Counted from the first letter of the stretch, positions 19,302 through 29,682 are shown. The stretch is DNA of 59,320 nucleotides from Clostridia bacterium (GCA_017463245.1 JAFTPN010000029.1:1-59320); one strand, 5' to 3'. Made by a program: numbers and translations. The notes: generated from the sequence alone by a model not told the origin.

Positions 19302-20789
19302 ATGCGCAAAGGAATTGCCTGCCTGCTGGCTGTGGCGATGCTGCTTATCACCTTTGGCGCAGCCGCGGAAGGCCGCTATACTATGGCCGGATTCGACGGA
19401 GACGGCGCGAATCACGATTGGACGACCAACCTTTTCTTTCAGCGGATGGAGGAAAAGACCGGTGTCAGCTTTGAGTTTTATCAGGTGACGGATTATGCCA
19501 CCTGGCTGGCCAACAAGGCCTCTTATGCCAATGGCGCTGCCATGCCCGATGTGCTGTTCAAGGCCGGGCTGAACACCCAGGAAATGCAGGAGTGGATGGC
19601 GGCGGGGAAGATCATCGACCTGAAGCCCTATCTGGAGGAATATGCCCCCAACCTGAGCGCCCTGCTCAAGGCCAACCCGGACTGGGAGAAGGCCATCACC
19701 CTACCCACCGGGGAGATCCCCGCGCTGCCCTACATCAATGAGATCCAGAACAACAATGCCATGTGGATCAACAAGCAATGGCTGGACAACCTGAAGCTGG
19801 AAATGCCCACCACCGCCCAGGAGCTGACGGAGGTGCTGCGTGCCTTCAAGACCCGCGACCCCAACAACAATGGCGATGACGACGAAACGCCCCTGACCTT
19901 CCTGAGCATGTGGGATCTGAAATTCCTGGGTCATGCCTTTGGTCTGGTGGCCAACGACTACAACATTTATGTGGATGAAAGCGGCAAGGTGCAGACCACG
20001 CTGAACACCGATGCCAACCGGGAGTTCCTCACCTGGCTCAATCAGCTGTGGGAGGAAGAACTGCTGGATCAGCACGGCTTTACCAGCGCTGACGCCCTGC
20101 GCGCCATTACCGACGAGGATGCGGCCATCACCTATGGCGTGATGCTGGCGCCTACGCCCCTGACGCTGGTGCCCGGCGAGGCTGTGGATCAGTATGAGCT
20201 GCTGCTGCCCCTTACATACCAGGGCAAGCAGATTTACCGCGACCTGAACGGCGACCTGGTGCGCGGCACCTTCGCCATTGGTGCGGGCTGCGAGAATCCG
20301 GCCGAGCTGGTCAGCTGGGTGGACTACCTCTACACCGAGGAAGGCTGCCGCCTGGCGCAGGCTGGCCTGGAGGGTGTGGAATATCAGGTGCACGGCGATG
20401 GCACCTGGAGCTGGATCGCCGACCTGACCACCGTGGCCAACACCGTGATGGCGGAAAGCACCATTGCCGAGGGCGGCCTGATGCCCGGCCTGGCCTCTGT
20501 GGAGTTCCAGCGCAGCTACGATGAGGAACGCACCGCCCGCGCCATTAACGCGCTGATGGGCTTGAAGGAGCTTGCCGTGGAGCCCTATCCCCAGGTGTGG
20601 CTCACCGCTGAGCAGCAATCTCGTGTGGCGGAGATCCAGCTGGAGCTTGGCCGCTATGCCGACCAGACCATGACCTGGTTCGTCACCGGCGAAAAGGAAC
20701 TGACGGACGAAAACTGGGCAGAGTTCTGCACCACGCTGGACGAAAAGGGCTTGCAGGAAATGATCAGCATTTTCCAGAGCGCCCTGTGA
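19302..20789 (+). CDS. Extracellular solute-binding protein, orphan
   Basis: 495 residues from the ATG at 19302 with AAAGGAGG upstream. The signal peptide ends at AAA-EG, a signal-peptidase-I type site; no lipobox cysteine is present, which is unusual for a binding protein in a one-membrane bacterium. The mature protein has the layout of large sugar/oligosaccharide-type ABC binding proteins (NNGDDDETPLTFLSMWD calcium-loop-like segment near 190, GTFAIGAGCENPAELVSWVDY near 320). No permease or ATPase gene is nearby. The next gene, 25 bases on, is a galactokinase-family kinase, which suggests a sugar ligand. Confidence 0.82.
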   Translation: MRKGIACLLAVAMLLITFGAAAEGRYTMAGFDGDGANHDWTTNLFFQRMEEKTGVSFEFYQVTDYATWLANKASYANGAAMPDVLFKAGLNTQEMQEWMAAGKIIDLKPYLEEYAPNLSALLKANPDWEKAITLPTGEIPALPYINEIQNNNAMWINKQWLDNLKLEMPTTAQELTEVLRAFKTRDPNNNGDDDETPLTFLSMWDLKFLGHAFGLVANDYNIYVDESGKVQTTLNTDANREFLTWLNQLWEEELLDQHGFTSADALRAITDEDAAITYGVMLAPTPLTLVPGEAVDQYELLLPLTYQGKQIYRDLNGDLVRGTFAIGAGCENPAELVSWVDYLYTEEGCRLAQAGLEGVEYQVHGDGTWSWIADLTTVANTVMAESTIAEGGLMPGLASVEFQRSYDEERTARAINALMGLKELAVEPYPQVWLTAEQQSRVAEIQLELGRYADQTMTWFVTGEKELTDENWAEFCTTLDEKGLQEMISIFQSAL

Positions 20790-20814
20790 TGATCAAGTGA
20801 AGGAAGGTAGCATC

Positions 20815-22101
20815 ATGAACCAATATGCAAGCATGATCCGCAGCCTGAAAACCCCCGCCGTGATGGAGCGGCTCCTGCGCCTGTATGGCTCCCGCGATGG
20901 CATGCTGGTGGAGCAGACTGCCCGCTACACCGCGCTGCTGAAGAAGCATGAGGAATACTTCCATGTGGACCGCGAGGTGCTGATGGTGTCTGCCCCCGGG
21001 CGCACGGAGATCGGCGGCAACCACACCGACCACAACAAGGGCAAGGTGCTGGCTGCCTCGGTGAATCTGGACACGCTGGCGGCGGTGTCTGCCCGCGAGG
21101 ATCTGCTGGTGAACGTCCACAGCGACGGCTATCCGGCCATGACCATCGACCTGGCCGACCTTGCCAAGCACGATGACGAAAAAGGCACCACCGCGGCGCT
21201 GATCCGCGGCGTGGCTGCCCGCATGAAGGAGCTGGGTTACCGCATTGGCGGCTTTGACGCGGCCATTACCTCCACCGTGGCCTCCGGCAGCGGGCTGAGC
21301 TCCTCTGCGGCCTTTGAGGTGCTGGTGTGCGCCATTCAGGATGCGCTGTACAATGGCTCCGTCATCGATGCCAAGACCCAGGCGAAGATCGGCCAGTATG
21401 CGGAGAACGTGTACTTCGGCAAGCCCAGCGGCCTGCTGGATCAGATGGCCAGCGCCAATGGCGGCCTGGTGTATGTGGACTTCAAGCATGAAGACCCCGA
21501 TGTGCGCCCCATGGCCTACGATTTTGCCCAGAAGGGCTATGCCCTGGTGGTGGTGGGCACCGGCGGCAGCCATGACGATTTGACCGACGAATACGCCGCC
21601 ATTCCTGCCGAAATGAAGCAGGTGGCTGCCTGCTTTGGCGAAGAGAACCTGCGCCGGGTGCGCCCGGAGGAATTCGGCGCCAATGTGGCGGCCATCCGTG
21701 CCAAGACCTCCGACCGAGCCGTGCTGCGCGCCCTGCACTTCTTTAACGAGAACGACCGCGTGGACTGGCAGGTGGAAGCCCTGAAGAACGACGACGTGAA
21801 CGAGTTCTTCAAGCATATCATTGCCAGCGGCCGCTCCAGCTATATGTACCTGCAAAACGTGTATGCCCAGAAGCGCCCCCAGGAGCAGAGCCTGTCTGTT
21901 GCCCTGTCCCTGGCTGAATTCATGCTGGAAGGCAAGGGTGCCTGGCGCATCCATGGCGGCGGCTTTGCCGGCACCACCCTCAACTTCGTCCCCCAACAAG
22001 ACCTTCCCACCTTCATCGAAACCATGGAATCCGTCTTCGGCCCCTATAGCTGCCACATCCTCGACATCCGCCCCGAAGGCGCCGCGGTGATCAGGCTGTA
22101 A
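20815..22101 (+). CDS. Galactokinase-family GHMP sugar kinase
   Basis: 428 residues. GHMP kinase motifs are APGRTEIGGNHTDHN near residue 63 (galactokinase signature, with Gly-Gly-Asn in place of Gly-Glu in the classical GEHTDY form), the phosphate loop VASGSGLSSSAAFE near 156 and a C-terminal GGGFAGTTLNF. It phosphorylates a sugar at C1 in the cytoplasm; galactose is the best guess but the substrate is not proven. No galT or galE lies next to it. It is cotranscribed with the preceding solute-binding-protein gene. Confidence 0.82.
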   Translation: MNQYASMIRSLKTPAVMERLLRLYGSRDGMLVEQTARYTALLKKHEEYFHVDREVLMVSAPGRTEIGGNHTDHNKGKVLAASVNLDTLAAVSAREDLLVNVHSDGYPAMTIDLADLAKHDDEKGTTAALIRGVAARMKELGYRIGGFDAAITSTVASGSGLSSSAAFEVLVCAIQDALYNGSVIDAKTQAKIGQYAENVYFGKPSGLLDQMASANGGLVYVDFKHEDPDVRPMAYDFAQKGYALVVVGTGGSHDDLTDEYAAIPAEMKQVAACFGEENLRRVRPEEFGANVAAIRAKTSDRAVLRALHFFNENDRVDWQVEALKNDDVNEFFKHIIASGRSSYMYLQNVYAQKRPQEQSLSVALSLAEFMLEGKGAWRIHGGGFAGTTLNFVPQQDLPTFIETMESVFGPYSCHILDIRPEGAAVIRL

Positions 22102-22323
22102 CGGAGCGTTAGGGCTCTGCCCTAACAACCCGCTTAAGGGCTCTGCCCTTAAGAATCCCGCGAAGGGTCTTCGACCCTTTCGAAACCCATCCTGTGATAG
22201 CATGCAGGGTGGGTTTTCCTTTGGGGTCACGGCGCGAATACGGTCGCGCCGCGACGCGGGAAAGCAACTGCTTCCGCTCGGTTGCTTTTTAATGCATATG
22301 TAGGGGCGATCTGTGATCGCCCG
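22102..22323 (+). repeat. Composite intergenic repeat R2, 3' of the galactokinase-family gene
   Basis: Same family as R1, R3 and R4, on the plus strand and again starting right after a stop codon. Hairpins GTTAGGGC-TCT-GCCCTAAC (22108-22126), CTTAAGGGC-TCT-GCCCTTAAG (22133-22153) and CGAAGGGTC-TTC-GACCCTTTCG (22161-22182) come first. A divergent middle block (GGGGTCACGGCGCG, then CGCGCCGCGACGCGGG) follows, and the end is GGCGATC-TGT-GATCGCC (22305-22321), shared with R3. The rest of the gap to 22434 shows nothing recognisable. Confidence 0.7.
22261..22290 (+). terminator. Intrinsic terminator for the galactokinase-family gene
   Basis: AAAGCAAC pairs with GTTGCTTT across a 12-base loop and is followed directly by a T run. 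It lies inside repeat R2. Confidence 0.65.
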
Positions 22324-22434
22324 CACGCCGCATCTATGAACAGTAGGCATATATGCCACGCAATGGTTCTGCCGCTTTCATCAACGCCATGCTTTCTTTT
22401 TGTGCCGGGGAATTGCTCGCCTGTCGCGCAGGTA

Positions 22435-22463
22435 TTGACAGAGAGGTATCAATATGCTATCAT
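22435..22463 (+). promoter_or_regulatory. Promoter of ribU
   Basis: TTGACA (perfect -35), a 17-base spacer and TATCAT. It starts transcription about 25 bases before the FMN riboswitch. Confidence 0.85.
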
Positions 22464-22493
22464 CAACACGTAAACAGCATAGCCACTTGGAGC

Positions 22494-22611
22494 TTCTTCG
22501 GGGAAGGGTGCAAATCCCTACCGGCGGTATAGCCCGCGAACCAGAGCAGCGCTCTGGCCGATCCCGGTGTGATTCCGGAGCCGACAGTACAGTCTGGATG
22601 AGAGAAGGAAG
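22494..22611 (+). promoter_or_regulatory. FMN riboswitch (RFN element)
   Basis: The conserved RFN blocks are present in order: CTTCGGGGAAGGGTGCAAAT, CCCTACCGGCGGT, AGCCCGCGA, a variable GC hairpin, CCGGTGTGATTCCGGAGCCG, ACAGTACAGTCTGGATGAGA and AGAAGG. FMN binding should favour the downstream terminator, so expression of the riboflavin transporter falls when FMN is plentiful. Confidence 0.95.
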
Positions 22612-22614
22612 CAG

Positions 22615-22682
22615 GCGCACTCGTTTTGGCGAGTGCCTCCGCCCCTGATAAGCGATCTGGCTTCAGGGGCGTGCGCATTTTT
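22615..22682 (+). terminator. Riboswitch-controlled terminator
   Basis: CGCCCCTGA (22640-22648) pairs with TCAGGGGCG (22663-22671). GCGCAC (22615-22620) can also pair with GTGCGC (22671-22676) just before the T run. A competing hairpin, GCACTCG/CGAGTGC (22617-22636), is a natural antiterminator candidate. The ribU ribosome site AAGGAGG follows at 22683. Confidence 0.8.
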
Positions 22683-22696
22683 AAGGAGGCTTTGCC

Positions 22697-23221
22697 ATGA
22701 AGAAAATGTCTACCCAACACATGACCCGCATTGCCGTGCTGGCTGCGCTGGCCGCCATCCTGTTCATGATCGAGATCCCCATCGTGTCCTTCTACAAGCT
22801 GGACTTCAGCAACCTGCCGGTGCTGCTGGGCGGCTTTTCCATGGGCACGGTGCCTGCGCTGCTGATCCTGGGCGTGAAGAGCCTCTTGGGGCTGCTGCAT
22901 TCGTCCACCGGCGGCGTAGGCGAGTTGGCGGACTTCATTATGGGTGCGGCGTTTGTGATCCCCGCGGCGCTGATCTATGGCCGCAAGAAGTGCCGCAAGA
23001 ACGCCCTTGTGGGCATGATCGTCGGCACGGTGGTGATGATCGTGGCGGCGGCGGTGGTGAACTACGCCATCCTGTTCCCCATGCTCACCAAGAGCTACCC
23101 CACCTTTGAATTCATCCTCACGGTGACTTCGCCCTTCAACCTGCTCAAGGGCGTGGTGCTCAGCGTGGTGACCTACCTGGTCTACAAGCCCCTGTCCCCG
23201 CTGCTGCACGTGAAAAAATAA
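22697..23221 (+). CDS. ribU: Riboflavin ECF transporter substrate-binding subunit RibU
   Basis: 174 residues with about six membrane helices and a short cytoplasmic N-terminus. Features typical of the RibU S component are IPIVSFYKLDFSNLPVLLGG near residues 28-47 and the Ala-rich first helix (AALAAILFMI) that docks on the energizing module. It binds riboflavin and depends on an ECF module (EcfA/A'/T) encoded elsewhere. The FMN riboswitch directly upstream fixes the substrate. It is followed after 11 bases by tsaE. Confidence 0.93.
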   Translation: MKKMSTQHMTRIAVLAALAAILFMIEIPIVSFYKLDFSNLPVLLGGFSMGTVPALLILGVKSLLGLLHSSTGGVGELADFIMGAAFVIPAALIYGRKKCRKNALVGMIVGTVVMIVAAAVVNYAILFPMLTKSYPTFEFILTVTSPFNLLKGVVLSVVTYLVYKPLSPLLHVKK

Positions 23222-23232
23222 GGAGTTATACC

Positions 23233-23682
23233 ATGCGAAGCAATTCTCCCGCCCAGACCCGCGCCATTGGCCAGCAGCTGGCTGAAATGTTGCAGGCTGG
23301 CGATGTGCTGCTCATGCTGGGCGACCTGGGTGCCGGTAAAAGCGAACTGACCCGCGGCATTGCCAAGGGGCTGGGCGTGACCGCCACGGTGGCCAGCCCC
23401 AGCTTTACCATCCTGAATGTATACGACGAAGGCCGCGTGCCGCTGTATCACTTTGACTGGTATCGCCTGAACGATGTGGAGGAACTCTACGAAATGGGCA
23501 TGGACGAATACCTGGGCAGCGACGGCGTGGCGGTGGTGGAGTGGCCCAGCCAATGCCCGGAGGCCATTCCGGAGAGCTATCTGGAAGTGAAGATCACCCC
23601 CATCAGCGAAACGGAGCGGGAGATCACCCTGACCCCCTGCGGAGACTTCCGCACCATGACCCTGGAGGCGAATGACGAATGA
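23233..23682 (+). CDS. tsaE: tRNA t6A biosynthesis ATPase TsaE
   Basis: 149 residues, the normal length. The P-loop GDLGAGKSELTRGIA is near residue 30, SPSFTILNVY near 56, the Walker-B-like HFDWYRL near 73 and VVEWPSQCPEAIP near 99. TsaE drives the TsaB-TsaD complex that makes N6-threonylcarbamoyladenosine at position 37 of ANN-decoding tRNAs. Its stop overlaps the tsaB start by four bases, showing translational coupling. tsaD is not in the window. Confidence 0.95.
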   Translation: MRSNSPAQTRAIGQQLAEMLQAGDVLLMLGDLGAGKSELTRGIAKGLGVTATVASPSFTILNVYDEGRVPLYHFDWYRLNDVEELYEMGMDEYLGSDGVAVVEWPSQCPEAIPESYLEVKITPISETEREITLTPCGDFRTMTLEANDE

Positions 23683-24383
23683 AGCTGCTGGCCATTGATA
23701 CATCCGGCCCCGTATGTGGTGTGGCGATCCTGACGGACGCCGGCATCGCCTATGAGTGCGCTGCTGTGAACAAGCTCACCCATTCCACCAACCTGATGCC
23801 CATGGTGGAGGCGGCCTTTGCCGCCACCGGGCTGACCGTGCAGGACATGGATCGCATTGCGGTGGTCACGGGGCCTGGCTCCTTCACCGGCGTGCGCATT
23901 GGCGTCAGCACGGCCAAGGGGCTGGCGCATGGCGCTGGCAAGCCCTGCGTGGCGGTGGACGCCCTGGAGGCCATGGCAGCAGGCGTGGGGGAGTTTGGCG
24001 GCATCATCTGCCCCATTCAGGACGCCCGGGCGGGTCAGGTGTACGGCGCGGCCTTCTCCGCGGGAGAAGTGCGGCCTGAACGCCTGATGGAGGACATCCC
24101 CCTGAAGGTGGAAGAGTACGTGGCGGCCATCCAGTCCATGGGCGACCGGTTCCTGTTCCTGGGGGACGGCATGCCCGTGCAGAAGGCCAAGCTGCAGGCG
24201 CTGTTGGGCGATGCGGCGGTGTTTGCCCAGCCCCAGCAGGCGTTCCTGCGCCCGGCGGCGGTGGCCTATCTGGGCAGCCTGGCTACCGAAGAGCTGGACT
24301 ACCTGGAGCTGATGCCCATGTATCTGCGGGCGCCCAATGCGGAGCGCAACAAGCGCCTGACGGAGGCTGCCCATGCAAAATAA
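23679..24383 (+). CDS. tsaB: tRNA t6A biosynthesis protein TsaB
   Basis: 234 residues with an ASKHA-type fold. It opens with KLLAIDTSGPVCGVAIL; the diagnostic TGPGSFTGVRIGVSTAKGL lies near residues 65-83, and DARAGQVYGA near 113 follows. TsaB is the catalytically inactive partner that scaffolds TsaD in t6A synthesis. It overlaps tsaE by four bases upstream and rimI by eleven bases downstream, the classic tsaE-tsaB-rimI arrangement of Bacillota. Confidence 0.94.
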   Translation: MKLLAIDTSGPVCGVAILTDAGIAYECAAVNKLTHSTNLMPMVEAAFAATGLTVQDMDRIAVVTGPGSFTGVRIGVSTAKGLAHGAGKPCVAVDALEAMAAGVGEFGGIICPIQDARAGQVYGAAFSAGEVRPERLMEDIPLKVEEYVAAIQSMGDRFLFLGDGMPVQKAKLQALLGDAAVFAQPQQAFLRPAAVAYLGSLATEELDYLELMPMYLRAPNAERNKRLTEAAHAK

Positions 24384-24870
24384 CTGTACTGTTCGCCGCA
24401 TGACGCTGGCTGACCTGGACGCGGTGGTGGCCATTGAGGAAGCCACCTTTCCCACGCCCTGGAGCAAGGATTCCTTCCGGCAGGAGCTGGAGCGCAATGT
24501 GGCTGCCCGCTACCTGGTGGCAGAGAAGAACGGCGAAGTGATCGGCTATGCCGGTGCGTGGGTGATCCTGGACGAGAGCCACATCACCAATATCGCCATT
24601 GCGGAAAGCCAGCAGGGTAACGGCTATGGCCGCATCCTGACGGAAGCGCTGATGCAGTATCTCTCCAACCTGGGGGCGGCCTATGCCACCCTGGAGGTGC
24701 GCAGGAGCAACATCCGGGCGCAGAACCTGTACAAGAGCGTGGGGTTCATTCAGCTGGGGGTGCGCAAGCGCTATTACGAGGATAACCAGGAGGACGCCTT
24801 TATTATGGTGTGCGACCATATGCCCGAGGTCGATCCCGACTTTGAGGAAGAAGAGACCGTAACCGAATAA
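24373..24870 (+). CDS. rimI: Ribosomal protein S18 alanine N-acetyltransferase RimI
   Basis: 165-residue GNAT acetyltransferase. FPTPWSKDSFRQEL near residues 27-40 is the RimI signature, followed by HITNIAI, the acetyl-CoA loop QQGNGYGRIL near 81, EVRRSNIRAQNLYKSVGF near 108 and the C-terminal YYEDNQEDAFIM. Members acetylate the N-terminal alanine of S18, though clostridial members may have other targets. It is the last gene of the ribU-tsaE-tsaB-rimI run, with a strong terminator directly after it. Confidence 0.92.
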   Translation: MQNNCTVRRMTLADLDAVVAIEEATFPTPWSKDSFRQELERNVAARYLVAEKNGEVIGYAGAWVILDESHITNIAIAESQQGNGYGRILTEALMQYLSNLGAAYATLEVRRSNIRAQNLYKSVGFIQLGVRKRYYEDNQEDAFIMVCDHMPEVDPDFEEEETVTE

Positions 24871-24871
24871 C

Positions 24872-24908
24872 AAAGAGCCACCGGCCAGGCATGGTCGGTG
24901 GCTCTTTT
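24872..24908. terminator. Bidirectional terminator between rimI and the STAND gene
   Basis: AAAGAGCCACCG pairs with CGGTGGCTCTTT around a 12-base loop, with A and T runs on either side. It serves convergent genes on both strands. Confidence 0.92.
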
Positions 24909-24916
24909 GCGTTGCG

Positions 24917-27850
24917 TCAGTTGGACTGGATGGCCAGCGCTTTTTTAGTAAAGGGGTGGTTCTCGCCCAGGGCGCTGAGCAGGGTCTGGGTGGCATCGCT
25001 GATGGAACAACTGACCTCCTGCCCCAGCAGAAGCTGATGCTGGGCAATGAGGATATCGCAGTAGGCCACATCATAAGATGCATCGCCAAAGGCCTCTGCC
25101 AGCAGGGGACGAGCGTGCTGGAGCTGGAGCAGAGCCTCCTCGTGCCTGCCAGCGCTGCTGAGGATCTCGCCCAGGGTGCGAATGCGGCGAGCATAGATGC
25201 TCTTCATGTTGCTGATGCGTTCATCAATGGCGATGGCTTCGCGGATGGCGGCTTCGGCTTTCCCGTGCTGTTCCATGGAGGAAAGCAGTTGCGCCATGTT
25301 GCACAGCAGCTGGGCGTAGCCGGAGGATTCGGTTTGATATTGCGATTTATACAGGCGCTGCAGGGTGAGGTATTCATTCATGGCCAGCTGCTTGTCGCCG
25401 GTATCCACCAGCATCAGGGCATAGGCGGTGCGGGTCAGCATCATGGTGGGGGAGGTGTCCTGATAGCCGTGGGAGGACATCACGTCCAGGGAACGCTTCA
25501 GGTAGGGTGCGGCATCGGCACGGTGCCCCTGATCGGCCAGGCAATAGGCATAGCGGGTGTAGCAGCCAGCGGCGCGGATGCTGTTTTCCATACCGTGCTT
25601 TTCGATCAGCGCCAGGGACTGGTGAGCCGTTGCGACGGCCTGGGGGAGATCCCTGTCGGAAAGGCGGAACTTGACGCACAGGGAATTCAGGTAGCAGATC
25701 ATGTTGGAGCAGCCCTCGTCCCGGGGGCGGATGGCGGCGTAGATCTGGTTGAGGAACTGCTTGTCTACCAGGCCGCAGGCGAATTCGATCACATTGCACA
25801 GGGAGGGGTAGAACTGCCAGGCGTCCAGGTCGTTCAGGGGCAGGGAGGTGAGCTGCTCGATCTGCTGGCGGAAGCCGGGCAGATCATCGTCCATCACGCT
25901 GATATAGGCGTGGTTGATGCACAGCAGCACCTCGTCCTCGCTGCTGTGGGGGTGGGTGTCCAGGTACTCGCGGTGCTTCCTGAGCAGGATGCGGCCTGCG
26001 GGCGTGAAAACGCCGGAGATCATGGATTGCTCGGTTTTGACCAGCGCATCGAAGCCATCGCTGTTCAGGGGCGAGGTGTGGCGCAAAGCCTCCAGGATCA
26101 TGGCCTGCTCGTTACGGACCAGGGGAGAAACAGCATCATCCACATCCGGGGCGTTCCAGCGCTTCCACAAAAGGGGATAGTCGTCGCAGGAGGCGGGGAT
26201 GAGCCGCAGCGTTTCGGCAATGACCGGGTGCATCAGGTAGCCCTGGGCGCTCTGGGTCAGCCAGGAGCGGTCGGCCAGGAGCTGGAGATAGTCGCACAAT
26301 TCATCCTGGTCGGCAGTCACGTCCATGGCCAGGGGAGCCAGGGCAGTGGGCAGATAGAAGATATAGGGCAGCATGGCGATGAGGCGCAGCAGCTTGCGCT
26401 CCCACTCCTCCAGCGCCGCGCAGTCGAACACGGCGGTGAAGGACTCGGATATGGTGGCGCGCACGCCGTTGCGCACGAAGGAGAGGCCATCGAAGCCGTT
26501 GTCCTGCAATTTTTCATTCAGCTTGGCCACCGACCAGTATTTGGAGCGGCACAGACCGGCAAACAGCACCAGCGACAGGGGATGTCCCTGCACGGAGGCG
26601 CACAGCTGCGCCAGATCCTGATCCTGCTTTTCCTGCACGTGCTGCAAATGGATGCGGAACAGGTGCTGGCTGTCCTGGGGGGACAGGGGCGGCAGGGACA
26701 AAACGTCAAAGCCGTCCAGCGCCACCAGGCGGGAGGTGATCACCACATCGCAGCCGTAGGCACACAGCTGGGACAGGGCGGCGTCCTCGGAGGTGGTCTG
26801 GTTCATGTTGTCGATCATCAGCAGGGTGCGGGCGTTGTCCTGACCTTCCAGCAGGCGGCGGCATTCCTCGATCACCGCGGCATCGCTGGTGGCGGTCAGG
26901 TCGGGGAAGGCGTTTTTGAAGCTCTCGGCCAGGGAGCCGTAATACTGCACATAGGCAGCCCGGTCATAGCAGCCGGTGCTGGTGAAGTGCTGCAAAAGCT
27001 GCCGGGCAAACTCGCTCTTGCCGCTGCCGCCAATGCCGCTGATGAGCAGCTTGCCGTATTTGCCCAATCGCTCGGCAGCCTCGCCCAGCAGGGCGGAATG
27101 ACCGACGTAGTTCTCCGCTTGCACGGGAGAAATGCACAGAACGCAGTTGCGGTTGGTGATGTCCACCAGCTTGCCGCTGCGGCTCTGGATGATATAGCGG
27201 CCATACAGCGCGGCGGGGGAGGCAGCGCCGTTCATGCGCAGAGCAATGAGGGCTGGATCGTCCCAGCGGGCGATGTAGAGGGCGTCGATGGTGAGCCATG
27301 CCAGCAAAAGGCCGTGCTGGAACAGGGGCGGGATGGGCTGCTGCTCGCTCTGATGCACTTCCTCGATCAGGGTGTTCAGGTGGGCGGCACAGGCGACCTC
27401 GGCGGCGAGACCCTTTTCCAGCAGATGGATCAGGGCTTCCAGGCGCTGGCTCAGCGCAGGCGCGGCATATTGCTCGTCGGTGAGGAAATTCATCCAGCCG
27501 GTGATGAGCTGGAGCAAAAGCTCCGGCGTGAGGTTAGCAGAGAGGGCGGTGAACAGCTTTTTGCGGAAGCCTGCGCCGCCGGTGCCATTGAGCAGCACGG
27601 AAAGCGCACGGCTGCGCTTGTCGCCGGTATCAAAAATGTCCAGCGGTACCTCTGCGGGGAAGGCAGCACCAAAAGCGTCGCGCCAGAAGCTTACGACGGT
27701 GACGCCACGGAAGGTGTTGGGCGGGAACACGCTGGGGGTGGGCAGGGGATAATCCTGCATGGACAAGAGCCGATATATATTTTTTAGCGAAAGCTGCACA
27801 TTGGCTTCGACAGTGGACTGAAGTCCGGGCGTAGTCTCCTCTTTGGGCAT
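24917..27850 (-). CDS. STAND-family NTPase with TPR repeats, function unknown
   Basis: 977 residues. An N-terminal ~245-residue region matches no family I recognise. The NTPase core follows: P-loop GIGGSGKSEFARQLL (272-286), Walker B TLLMIDNM (342-349), sensor VITSR (370-374) and the GHPLSLVL motif (422-429) typical of NB-ARC/STAND switches. A winged-helix-like region (about 460-560) leads into C-terminal TPR-like helices (about 690-970, e.g. GRHEEALLQLQHARPLLAEA). STAND proteins act as ligand-triggered oligomerising switches in regulation or immunity. No partner gene is adjacent. It is transcribed alone from a consensus promoter. Confidence 0.85.
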   Translation of the reverse strand: MPKEETTPGLQSTVEANVQLSLKNIYRLLSMQDYPLPTPSVFPPNTFRGVTVVSFWRDAFGAAFPAEVPLDIFDTGDKRSRALSVLLNGTGGAGFRKKLFTALSANLTPELLLQLITGWMNFLTDEQYAAPALSQRLEALIHLLEKGLAAEVACAAHLNTLIEEVHQSEQQPIPPLFQHGLLLAWLTIDALYIARWDDPALIALRMNGAASPAALYGRYIIQSRSGKLVDITNRNCVLCISPVQAENYVGHSALLGEAAERLGKYGKLLISGIGGSGKSEFARQLLQHFTSTGCYDRAAYVQYYGSLAESFKNAFPDLTATSDAAVIEECRRLLEGQDNARTLLMIDNMNQTTSEDAALSQLCAYGCDVVITSRLVALDGFDVLSLPPLSPQDSQHLFRIHLQHVQEKQDQDLAQLCASVQGHPLSLVLFAGLCRSKYWSVAKLNEKLQDNGFDGLSFVRNGVRATISESFTAVFDCAALEEWERKLLRLIAMLPYIFYLPTALAPLAMDVTADQDELCDYLQLLADRSWLTQSAQGYLMHPVIAETLRLIPASCDDYPLLWKRWNAPDVDDAVSPLVRNEQAMILEALRHTSPLNSDGFDALVKTEQSMISGVFTPAGRILLRKHREYLDTHPHSSEDEVLLCINHAYISVMDDDLPGFRQQIEQLTSLPLNDLDAWQFYPSLCNVIEFACGLVDKQFLNQIYAAIRPRDEGCSNMICYLNSLCVKFRLSDRDLPQAVATAHQSLALIEKHGMENSIRAAGCYTRYAYCLADQGHRADAAPYLKRSLDVMSSHGYQDTSPTMMLTRTAYALMLVDTGDKQLAMNEYLTLQRLYKSQYQTESSGYAQLLCNMAQLLSSMEQHGKAEAAIREAIAIDERISNMKSIYARRIRTLGEILSSAGRHEEALLQLQHARPLLAEAFGDASYDVAYCDILIAQHQLLLGQEVSCSISDATQTLLSALGENHPFTKKALAIQSN

Positions 27851-27925
27851 TGTGGACTAACTCCCTTCTGCTGTGCTTGGAACGTCATTGGGGTGATGGC
27901 ATACGCAATATACCCCATCGTATCT

Positions 27926-27954
27926 ACTATAAAAGGGAAAACTGGGGGTGTCAA
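27926..27954 (-). promoter_or_regulatory. Promoter of the STAND gene
   Basis: On the minus strand, TTGACA, exactly 17 bases, then TATAGT, about 75 bases before the ATG. The rest of the divergent gap (27955-28164) is AT-richer than its surroundings. I see no clear promoter for the arabinofuranosidase gene in it. Confidence 0.85.
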
Positions 27955-28122
27955 GTGCCAGGGAAAAGTGGCAAAATTTCGAGGATAATTTGCATTTTTT
28001 CCGGCAGAAGAATGGTATGAGAATACCTGCAAAATCGGGAAAAATCAAGGCCTGTGCGAAACGATGCGATAGGCAAATTGTGCATCATTCCGGCAGGGAA
28101 ATGCGCGGCGGGGAGAGAATAG

Positions 28123-29664
<1,542 letters not shown>

Positions 29665-29682
29665 ATTTCTCCGTAATGCAAG

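Noticed and set aside
24956-27787. A ~940-residue plus-strand open frame opposite the STAND gene
   Set aside because: Same mirror composition, no start signal, and the minus-strand frame has an ordered NTPase motif set and a consensus promoter.
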